Assembly (NCBI RefSeq): GCF_900089585.1
Contig: NZ_FLRH01000003.1
Span: 4,292,501-4,356,500, forward strand
DNA: 64,000 nt
DNA from: Micromonospora sediminicola
GTDB lineage: Bacteria > Actinomycetota > Actinomycetes > Mycobacteriales > Micromonosporaceae
Direction of reading: 5' to 3'
Shown here: piece after piece, positions 57,493-64,000 of the stretch
Numbering within the stretch: position 1 is the stretch's first letter
How the letters are laid out: the number at the start of each line of letters is the position of its first letter
Translations under genes and position numbers: made by a program
Notes under the pieces: model-generated
What the model was told of the DNA's origin: nothing
Database searches by the model: none
Seen by the model: only the letters and a program-made list of their open reading frames with translations

Positions 57493-58812
57493 TCAGCAGT
57501 TGCGGAGGAAGCGGTCGAGAACCCGCACGCCGAACTGTAGTCCGTCCAGCGGAACCCGCTCGTCGATGCCGTGGAACAGGCCGGAGAAATTGAGATCGGC
57601 GGGCAGCCGCAGCGGCGCGAAGCCGAAGCAGCGGATGCCGAGCTGGGAGAACGCCTTGGCGTCGGTGCCGCCGGAGAGCATGTACGGCACCGGGTGGGCG
57701 CCCGGGTCCTCGGCGCGCAGCGCGGCCGACATCTGCGCCACCAGGTCGCCGTCGAACGTGGTCTCCAGCGCCGGCTGGCGCTGGACGTACTCGATGGCGA
57801 TGTCCGGCCCGACCAGCTCGCGCAGCTGCCGCTCCAGCTCCTCGCTCTGCCCGGGCAGGCTGCGGCAGTCGATGGTGGCGGTGGCCCGGCCGGGGATGAC
57901 GTTGTCCTTGTAGCCGGCGGCGAGCCGGGTCGGGTTGGCGGTGTTGCGGATCGTGGCGCCGATGATGTTGGCGATCGGGCCGAGCTTCGCGATCGCCGTC
58001 TCCGGGTCGTCCGGGTCGATCTCGATGCCGAGGACGTCGGAGACCTCGGCCAGGAACGCCCGCACGGTGTCGGTCATCACCACCGGGAAGCGGTGCCGGC
58101 CGATCCGGGCGACCGCCTCGGCGAGCGCGGTCACCGCGTTGTCGTCGTGCACCATCGAGCCGTGGCCGGGCCGCCCCCTGGCGTGCAGGCGCAGCCAGTC
58201 GATGCCCTTCTCGGCGGTCTCGATCAGGTAGAGCCGGCGCTGCTCGTCGACCGAGTAGGAGAAACCGCCGACCTCGCCGATCGCCTCGGTGCAGCCGTCG
58301 AAGAGCCCGCGGTGCCGCTGGGTCAGGAAGTGCGCGCCGTAGTCGCTGCCGGCCTCCTCGTCGGCGGTGAAGGCGAGCACCACGTCGCGCCGGGGCCGTA
58401 CGCCGGTGCGCTGCCAGTCGCGCACCACGGCCAGCACCATGGCGTCGAAGTCCTTCATGTCGATCGCGCCCCGGCCCCACAGGTAGCCGTCGCGGATCTC
58501 GCCAGAGAACGGGTGCACCGACCACTCGTCGGGGTCGGCGGGCACCACGTCGAGGTGGCCGTGCACCAGCAGGGCGTCCCGCCCGGGCTCGGTGCCGGGG
58601 ATCCGGGCGACCAGGTTGGCCCGCCCGGGCGCGGACTCGTGGATCTCGGCGTCCACACCGACCTCGGCGAGCTTCTCCGCGACGTACTCCGCGGCGCGCC
58701 GCTCCCCCGCGCTGGTGTCGTTGTCCCCGGTGTTGGTGGTGTCGATGCGCAGCAGGTCGCGGCAGAGGTCCACGACCTCGTCGGTGGGCTCGGGTCGGGC
58801 GGAGGTCGTCAT
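57493..58812 (-). CDS. M20/M25/M40-family peptidase (ArgE/DapE-like)
   Basis: 439 residues from ATG 58812 (AAGGAAG upstream); the upstream open frame is not part of it. Zinc-site motifs: VHGHLDVVPA, WGRGAIDMKDFDA, FTADEEAGSDYGA (catalytic Glu pair) and SGGTDAKAFSQLG with the final His in GLFHGIDERV. A dipeptidase or amidohydrolase; substrate open. Confidence 0.92.
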   Translation of the reverse strand: MTTSARPEPTDEVVDLCRDLLRIDTTNTGDNDTSAGERRAAEYVAEKLAEVGVDAEIHESAPGRANLVARIPGTEPGRDALLVHGHLDVVPADPDEWSVHPFSGEIRDGYLWGRGAIDMKDFDAMVLAVVRDWQRTGVRPRRDVVLAFTADEEAGSDYGAHFLTQRHRGLFDGCTEAIGEVGGFSYSVDEQRRLYLIETAEKGIDWLRLHARGRPGHGSMVHDDNAVTALAEAVARIGRHRFPVVMTDTVRAFLAEVSDVLGIEIDPDDPETAIAKLGPIANIIGATIRNTANPTRLAAGYKDNVIPGRATATIDCRSLPGQSEELERQLRELVGPDIAIEYVQRQPALETTFDGDLVAQMSAALRAEDPGAHPVPYMLSGGTDAKAFSQLGIRCFGFAPLRLPADLNFSGLFHGIDERVPLDGLQFGVRVLDRFLRNC

Positions 58813-58926
58813 CGCTTCCTTATACCAGCCGGGCGGGACCCGACGGCCGGCGCGGTGCGCGCCGGTTTCGCGCCACGCGCGACCGGGTAACGCCGAACAT
58901 CGATTCCCCGTCCCGAGGAGGGCACC

Positions 58927-59544
58927 ATGACCGTCCCCCTGCCGCCGTTGCCGCCGGCCGCCGACGACGCGTACCGGCCGGGTGGGCGGAGCCTGGCCGA
59001 CCTCGTGGACGCCGAGCACCGCGCGCTGCTCGGGCTGGCCGACCAGGTCACCGATCCGACGCTGGACCCGGCCGGCCGCCGCGCCGTGCTCGACGTGCTC
59101 ACCGCCGCGGTGTCCCGGCACCTGTCCGCCGAGGAGCAGTACCTGTTCCCGGCGGCCCGCGCCGCGGTGCCGGAGAGCGAGGAGCTGGTCGCGCGGGAGA
59201 TCGAGGCCGACGCCGCCCTGCTCACCGCGTTGAAGGCACTGTCCGGTCCGGACGACCCGACGGTCGCCGAGGTGGCCGAGCGGGTGCGCCGGCACGTCAG
59301 CCGGGTCGCCGCCCTGGTCACGCCGCTGCGGGAGGTGGCCAGCGACGCCGAGCTGATCCGGCTGGGCAACCGGTGGGAGATTGCCGAGGAGGCCGCGCCG
59401 ACCCGGCCGCACCCGGGCACGCCGGCCACCCCGCCCTGGAACAAGATCGTCGAGCCGGCGGTGGGCGTGCTGGACAAGGTGCGCGACGCGGTGAGCGGTC
59501 GGCGTACCCGGCTGGCCGACCTGGAGCACCGCCGCGACGCCTGA
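58927..59544 (+). CDS. Hemerythrin HHE-domain protein
   Basis: 205 residues. DLVDAEHRALLGL, SRHLSAEEQYLFPAAR and RRHVSRVAAL provide His/Glu ligands of a di-iron four-helix bundle. A C-terminal extension of about 60 residues is basic and unstructured. It probably binds oxygen, NO or iron. GAGGAGGG precedes the ATG. Divergent from the peptidase. Confidence 0.85.
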   Translation: MTVPLPPLPPAADDAYRPGGRSLADLVDAEHRALLGLADQVTDPTLDPAGRRAVLDVLTAAVSRHLSAEEQYLFPAARAAVPESEELVAREIEADAALLTALKALSGPDDPTVAEVAERVRRHVSRVAALVTPLREVASDAELIRLGNRWEIAEEAAPTRPHPGTPATPPWNKIVEPAVGVLDKVRDAVSGRRTRLADLEHRRDA

Positions 59545-59591
59545 GCCGATCGCCCCTTCCGCACACCGGTTCGTGGTCCTACCGTCACCCT

Positions 59592-60578
59592 ATGAATCTG
59601 GAGCTGCGACACCTGCGTGTGGTCTGCGCGATCGCGGAGACGGGAAGCGTCACCAAGGCCGCCTCCACGCTCGGCCTGGCCCAGCCGGCGCTGACCGCCC
59701 AGCTCCAGCGGATCGAGCGGGCGCTCGGCGGGCCGCTGTTCGAGCGGGACCGGCGCGGCGCCCGACCCACCGCGCTGGGCGAGCTGGTGCTGGACCGGGC
59801 CCGGGTGCTGCTGCCGGCGATGAAGGGCCTGCAGGACGAGGCGGCGCGGCTGGCCGGCGCGGGTGATCCGCTGCGCCGTTACCGGTTCGGCGGGGTGAAC
59901 AGCCCGATCCTGGGCCGCCTGGTGCACCGGCTCGCCGCCGAGCGTCGCGACGTGCAGATCACCACGTACGCCTCCTGGTCGGTGGACGAACTCGCCCAGA
60001 TGGTCGCCGGCGGGCGGCTCGACTTCGCGTTGACCGGCGTGTGCGGTGACGCGGCGCCGTCGGCGATGTTCGGGTTGAGCTGGCGGGAGGTGGCCGTCGA
60101 CCCGGTCTTCGTGCTGCTGCCGCAGACCCACCCGCTGGCCGACCGGTGCGAGATCGACCTGGTCGACCTGCGCCGGGAGCAGTGGGTGGCGGCGCCGGGC
60201 GACGGCTGCTTCGGCGACTGCTTCGCCGCCGCCTGCTCCCGCGCCGGTTTCACCCCGCGCAAGGTCTACGAGGCGGACGTGCGGGCCGCCCTGGACCTGG
60301 TGGACGCGGGCGAGGCGGTGGCGCTGTGCCAGGCCACCTTCCGGCCGGTCGCCGGCCTGGTCACCCGCCGGCTGGCCGGTACGCCGCTGCGCTGGCGGCT
60401 GCTGCTCGGGTGGCACCCGGACGCGCCCGCCGCGGCGGTGGCCGAGCCGGTGCTGGAGAGCGCGGTGGCGGCGTACACCGACGCGCTGGCCCACCATCCG
60501 GACTATCTGACCTGGCTGCTGGCCCATCCGGACTTCGGGGTGCAGCCGACCGGGGCGGGCGGGGTGCGAACCGCCTGA
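59592..60578 (+). CDS. LysR-family transcriptional regulator
   Basis: 328 residues. NLELRHLRVVCAIAETGSVT and LAQPALTAQLQRIERALGG form the helix-turn-helix; the effector domain follows. ATG 59592 follows TACCGT by six bases (leaderless). No divergent target gene is adjacent; it follows the hemerythrin gene in the same direction, so the target is unclear. Confidence 0.92.
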   Translation: MNLELRHLRVVCAIAETGSVTKAASTLGLAQPALTAQLQRIERALGGPLFERDRRGARPTALGELVLDRARVLLPAMKGLQDEAARLAGAGDPLRRYRFGGVNSPILGRLVHRLAAERRDVQITTYASWSVDELAQMVAGGRLDFALTGVCGDAAPSAMFGLSWREVAVDPVFVLLPQTHPLADRCEIDLVDLRREQWVAAPGDGCFGDCFAAACSRAGFTPRKVYEADVRAALDLVDAGEAVALCQATFRPVAGLVTRRLAGTPLRWRLLLGWHPDAPAAAVAEPVLESAVAAYTDALAHHPDYLTWLLAHPDFGVQPTGAGGVRTA

Positions 60579-60598
60579 ACGCGGGTATCACCGCCGGC

Positions 60599-60835
60599 AT
60601 GACTGATCTGTATCCGGCCGCCGACGAGCGGGAGCTGCTGCGCCAGGCGGCCACCGCGCACACCGCCGCCGCCGCCGACGTGGAGGCGTTCCTGCGCCGG
60701 CTGCCGGAGGTGCCGGACCCGGCGGACGTCACCGAGTACGCCAACCTGCTCAGCCGCGAGGAGCGGGCCCGCGCGGACCGGCAGGCCGCGGCCGACGCGG
60801 CCGGCCTCCTGCTGCCCAGCCTGGAGTCGGAGTAG
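60599..60835 (+). CDS. Small helical protein of unknown function
   Basis: 78 residues from ATG 60599, all helical and Ala/Glu/Arg-rich (TAHTAAAADVEAFLRRLPEVPD). No recognised family. It lies 20 bases after lysR, so it may be cotranscribed. A terminator hairpin follows. Confidence 0.6.
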   Translation: MTDLYPAADERELLRQAATAHTAAAADVEAFLRRLPEVPDPADVTEYANLLSREERARADRQAAADAAGLLLPSLESE

Positions 60836-60839
60836 ACGC

Positions 60840-60871
60840 CGGTGCCCGGGCGGTCGTCCGCCCGGGCACCG
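60840..60871. terminator. Bidirectional terminator
   Basis: A perfect 14-bp stem (CGGTGCCCGGGCGG with complement) around TCGT, between convergent genes. Confidence 0.88.
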
Positions 60872-60881
60872 CCACGTCCGC

Positions 60882-61232
60882 TCAGCGTTCGACCAGCACG
60901 TCGTGACCCAGGTCGAGAAGCGCGTGCCGCCACTCGTCGTCGGCGTTGCCCCGGCGCGGCTTCTGCTCGCTGAGTTCCCGGATCCGGGTGATCGCGTCGC
61001 GCATCACCTCGATGTCCTCCGGCGTCAGGTCCACCTTGCGCTTGCGCAGCACGGCGAGGATCTGCCGGCCCGGTTCGGGCAGGTCCAGGTCCGGGTCCGG
61101 GCCGAACGCCTCCTCCCCCGACCCGCGGGTCAGCAGCCACTGCCGCAGCTGCTCGGAGGGGACGTTCACCTCGGCGTGGAAGTCGTCCCAGATCACCTCG
61201 ACCTCGGGGTCGAGTCGCGCCTCGCGTACCAT
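60882..61232 (-). CDS. DUF3140 family protein
   Basis: 116 residues from ATG 61232 (GTG 61235 is adjacent). VIWDDFHAEVNVPSEQLRQWL, ILAVLRKRKVDLTPEDIEVM and NADDEWRHALLDLGHD are the family blocks. The family is often called a DNA-binding or unknown protein; the function is not established. Its start overlaps the stop of the small upstream ORF (TGATG). Confidence 0.82.
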   Translation of the reverse strand: MVREARLDPEVEVIWDDFHAEVNVPSEQLRQWLLTRGSGEEAFGPDPDLDLPEPGRQILAVLRKRKVDLTPEDIEVMRDAITRIRELSEQKPRRGNADDEWRHALLDLGHDVLVER

Positions 61233-61405
61233 CACGCCTCCTCTCCCGGCGACGGCCCGGACACCTCCGGCTCGCCCTCGCCCTCCGGTCTCTGCTGGGT
61301 CAGTCCCTCCGGCGGCACCCGGACCCGGGACGGGTTGGCCGTCGGGGCCACCGTGATCGGCTCGCCGGCCGCGGTGTCCTCCCGGGTCTCCTCGGGCTCG
61401 GTCAT
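61232..61405 (-). CDS. Small acidic protein of unknown function
   Basis: 57 residues from ATG 61405 with a strong GGAGGG site. Rich in Glu, Pro and Thr, no predicted fold. It lies between the Clp ATPase and DUF3140 genes and is coupled to the latter, which supports translation. Confidence 0.5.
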   Translation of the reverse strand: MTEPEETREDTAAGEPITVAPTANPSRVRVPPEGLTQQRPEGEGEPEVSGPSPGEEA

Positions 61406-61467
61406 GTCCGCCCTCCGATCCGTCGGCGACGGGCCGCGCCGGCCCGTCGGGGATGGGCCGTCCCCCC

Positions 61468-64000
61468 TCACCGGGGGTGGGACGTGGTGGCGGCCGTGTA
61501 GCCGCGCTCGCCGGCGGACACCTCGAAGACGAGCTGGTCGTCCCGGGCGTCCACGGTGACCTTCTGCCCCGGCGAGATCTCGTTCTCCAGCAGCATCCGG
61601 GACAGCCGGTTGTCGACCTCGCGCTGGATCACCCGGCGCAGCGGGCGGGCGCCGAACTCCGGCTGGTAGCCGTGCTCGGCGAGCCAGTCGACGCCGGCGG
61701 TGGAGAACTCGACCTGGATGTCCTGGGCGTGCATCCGGCGGCGGGTCTCCTCCAGCAGCAGGCCGGTGATCTGCCGCAGCTGCTCGGCCTCCAGGCGCTG
61801 GAAGATGATGATCTCGTCGATCCGGTTGAGGAACTCCGGTCGGAAGTTCTCCTGCAACCGGCGCATCAGCCGTTCCCGCAGCTCGGTGGACTCCTGCTCG
61901 CCGGGCTCGCCGGTGGCGAAGCCGACGGTGCGCTGGGTGCCGGTGATCAGCTCCGAACCGAGGTTGCTCGTCATGATCAGCACGGTGTTCTTGAAGTTCA
62001 CCGTCCGGCCCTGGCTGTCGGTGAGCCGGCCGTCGTCGAGCACCTGGAGCAGGATGTTGAACACATCCGGGTGCGCCTTCTCGATCTCGTCCAGCAGCAC
62101 CACCGCGTACGGGCGGCGGCGGACCGCCTCGGTGAGCTGACCGGCCTCCTCGTAGCCGACGTACCCGGGCGGGGCGCCGACCAGCCGGCTGACCGTGTGC
62201 CGCTCCTGGAACTCGCTCATGTCCACCCGGACCATCCGGTCCGCCTCGCCGAACAGCGCCTCGGCGAGCGCGCGGGCCAGCTCGGTCTTGCCGACGCCGG
62301 TGGGGCCGAGGAACAGGAAGCTGCCCATCGGCCGGTTCGGGTCGGCCAGGCCGGTACGGGAGCGGCGCACCGCCTCGGCCACCGCGCTGACCGCGTCGTC
62401 CTGCCCGATCACCTTCTCGTGCAGGTGCCCCTCCAGGCGCAGCAACCGGTCGCGTTCCTCCTCGGTCAGCTGGTTGACCGGGATGCCGGTGGCCCGGGAG
62501 ACCACCTCGGCGATCTCCTTCGGCCCGACCTCGGGCACGTGGTTGGGTCCCTCGTCGCCCCGGGCGCGGCGGATCTGGTCCTCCAGCTCGGCGAGCCGGT
62601 CGCGCAGCGAGGAGGCCCGCTCGTACTGCTCGTCGGAGACGGCCTGCTCCTTGTCCCGGCGTACCTCGTCGAGCTGCTGCTCCAGCTCGCGCACGTCGGA
62701 GGCGGGCGTGCGGGTGCGCAGCCGGACCCGGGCACCGGCCTGGTCGATCAGGTCGATCGCCTTGTCCGGCAGGAACCGGTCGGTGACGTACCGGTCGGAC
62801 AGCTCCCCGGCGGCGACCAGCGCCTCGTCGGTGAACCGGACCTGGTGGTGGGCCTCGTAGCGGTCGCGCAGGCCGCGCAGGATGGCCACGGTGTCCTCGA
62901 CGGTCGGCTCGGGCACCAGCACCGGCTGGAACCGCCGGGCCAGCGCGGCGTCCTTCTCGATGCTGCGCCGGTACTCGTCCAGCGTGGTCGCGCCGATCAC
63001 CCGCAGCTCCCCGCGGGCGAGCGCCGGCTTGAGCATGTTGGACGCGTCCATCCCGCCCTCGCTGCCGGCGCCCCCGGCGCCGACCAGGGTGTGGATCTCG
63101 TCCAGGAAGATGATCAGCTCGTCGCGGTGGGCGCGGATCTCGTCGATGACCTTCTTCAGGCGTTCCTCGAAGTCGCCCCGGTAGCGGGTGCCGGCCACCA
63201 GGCCGGCCAGGTCGAGCTGGATGACGCGCTTGCCGATCAGCGTCTGCGGCACGTCGCCGTCGCAGATCCGCTCGGCCAGCCCCTCGACGATCGCGGTCTT
63301 GCCGACCCCGGCCTCGCCGATGAGCACCGGGTTGTTCTTGGTCCGCCGGGACAGGATCTCCACCGCCTGCTCGATCTCGTCGGCGCGGCCGATCACCGGG
63401 TCGATTTGGTCCATCCGGGCCAGCTCGGTGAGGTCCTGCCCGTACTGGTCGAGCGTGGGCGTGCCGCGGTCCGGGCGGGGGCCGTTGGCCGCGCCGCGTT
63501 CGGCGCTGGCCGCCTGCAACGACTCGGGCTGGATCCGGCCGGCGGCGAGCATCCGGCCGGCCGGCGACTCGGGGTTCAGCGGCAGGGCCATCAGGATGTG
63601 CTCGGGCCCGATGTAGTTCGCGCCCATGGCCCGGGAGAGCTGGTGGGCGTCCAGCAGCGCCCGCTTGGCCGCCGGGGTGAGCGACAGGTTCGGCGGCACG
63701 TCGCCGCCGGGCGCGCCGTCGCCGCGCCCGCCGAGCGCGTTCACCAGCGCGTCCGGGTCGGCGCCGGCGCGGCGGACCAGGTCCCGCAGCGGCTCGCGCT
63801 GCAACGCCGCCCAGAGCAGGTGGTCGGTGTCCAGGTCGTTGCTGTGCTTCTGGGCGGCCCGCCGGGCCGCGTCGGCCAGCATCTCCCGCGCGTCGGCGGT
63901 CATCAGGCGGGTGATGTCCACCCGGTGGGCCGGTCGGCGTCCCCCCTCGCCCCGGCCGAAGTAGCGGGCCAGGAACTCGTCCCACGGGTCGTTGCCGAAG
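61468..64000 (-). CDS. Clp/Hsp100 AAA+ ATPase (ClpC-like), 5' end beyond the window
   Basis: 844 residues visible; the start lies past the right edge. The visible beginning [15 protein letters not shown] is the short lead of actinobacterial Clp proteins, followed by two Clp-N repeats, AAA-1 (GEAGVGKTA), a short middle coil ([20 protein letters not shown]) as in ClpC rather than ClpB, and AAA-2 (GPTGVGKTE) with VGFATGE where ClpC has its ClpP-docking VGF loop. It unfolds proteins, probably for ClpP or for refolding. Confidence 0.92.
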   Translation of the reverse strand, partial: FGNDPWDEFLARYFGRGEGGRRPAHRVDITRLMTADAREMLADAARRAAQKHSNDLDTDHLLWAALQREPLRDLVRRAGADPDALVNALGGRGDGAPGGDVPPNLSLTPAAKRALLDAHQLSRAMGANYIGPEHILMALPLNPESPAGRMLAAGRIQPESLQAASAERGAANGPRPDRGTPTLDQYGQDLTELARMDQIDPVIGRADEIEQAVEILSRRTKNNPVLIGEAGVGKTAIVEGLAERICDGDVPQTLIGKRVIQLDLAGLVAGTRYRGDFEERLKKVIDEIRAHRDELIIFLDEIHTLVGAGGAGSEGGMDASNMLKPALARGELRVIGATTLDEYRRSIEKDAALARRFQPVLVPEPTVEDTVAILRGLRDRYEAHHQVRFTDEALVAAGELSDRYVTDRFLPDKAIDLIDQAGARVRLRTRTPASDVRELEQQLDEVRRDKEQAVSDEQYERASSLRDRLAELEDQIRRARGDEGPNHVPEVGPKEIAEVVSRATGIPVNQLTEEERDRLLRLEGHLHEKVIGQDDAVSAVAEAVRRSRTGLADPNRPMGSFLFLGPTGVGKTELARALAEALFGEADRMVRVDMSEFQERHTVSRLVGAPPGYVGYEEAGQLTEAVRRRPYAVVLLDEIEKAHPDVFNILLQVLDDGRLTDSQGRTVNFKNTVLIMTSNLGSELITGTQRTVGFATGEPGEQESTELRERLMRRLQENFRPEFLNRIDEIIIFQRLEAEQLRQITGLLLEETRRRMHAQDIQVEFSTAGVDWLAEHGYQPEFGARPLRRVIQREVDNRLSRMLLENEISPGQKVTVDARDDQLVFEVSAGERGYTAATTSHPR

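Overview
The window is a 64-kb piece of a high-GC actinobacterial chromosome, most likely Micromonospora or a close relative in the Micromonosporaceae. The reasons are: GC-rich codon use throughout; a complete Pup-proteasome gene set (pup, dop, pafA, prcA, prcB, arc, pafB, pafC); the mycothiol gene mshC; F420-type (LLM) oxidoreductases; many starts that sit 6-7 nt behind a TANNNT box (leaderless genes); and GC-rich dispersed palindromes of a kind I associate with Micromonospora from memory. The assignment rests on gene content and order, not on a search.

Layout. 1-3.4 kb: end of a secreted FAS1 protein, a zinc alcohol dehydrogenase, an EfeO-type cupredoxin lipoprotein and a BtuF-like binding protein, then a gene-free 0.4 kb with a GGTTC microsatellite. 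3.8-7.6 kb: tatC, tatA, a small coiled-coil membrane protein, pafC and pafB on the minus strand (the order also known around Mycobacterium pafBC-tatAC). 7.7-9.9 kb: a CDF metal transporter and a DUF3866 protein. 9.9-18.6 kb: the proteasome locus on the minus strand, pafA, prcA, prcB, an endonuclease VII-like gene, pup, dop, a lipoprotein and arc. 18.8-24.2 kb: ferredoxin, a conserved protein, trmI, a site-2 protease, a RecB-like nuclease, a histidine-kinase remnant and its response regulator. 24.4-31 kb: a MacB/FtsX-type ABC exporter, HAD hydrolase, zinc metallopeptidase, methyltransferase. 31.3-34.9 kb: a secreted HNH nuclease, a MerR-controlled operon with a YnfA protein, a hydrolase, and a PAP2 phosphatase.

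35-43 kb is the accessory-looking part. It holds a two-gene unit whose proteins share a duplicated RIYQV motif and include a soluble MgtE-N-like repeat protein; an adenylate-kinase homologue that has lost its P-loop lysine; a divergent MarR/dienelactone-hydrolase pair with a perfect operator-like palindrome; and a 2.7-kb segment bounded by imperfect direct repeats of the metH 3' end. That segment carries a SUKH protein, a CPCC protein, a frameshifted gene, a HEAT protein and the tail of a tyrosine recombinase.

43-64 kb returns to conserved core genes: metH, a PAC2 protein (with a 24-codon leader ORF), a GntR regulator, mshC, an SCO1664-type protein, DUF3090, a histidine phosphatase, a lysozyme-like secreted protein, uppP, an LLM oxidoreductase, an aldo/keto reductase, an M20 peptidase, a hemerythrin protein, a LysR regulator and, running off the right edge, a ClpC/ClpB-type ATPase.

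Functionally the best-connected block is protein quality control and DNA-damage response. Pup is deamidated by Dop and ligated to substrates by PafA; Arc unfolds the conjugates into the PrcAB core; and PafBC is the known activator of LexA-independent damage genes in mycobacteria. Convergent genes are separated by strong GC-rich hairpins. No rRNA, tRNA, CRISPR array or intact mobile element was seen.
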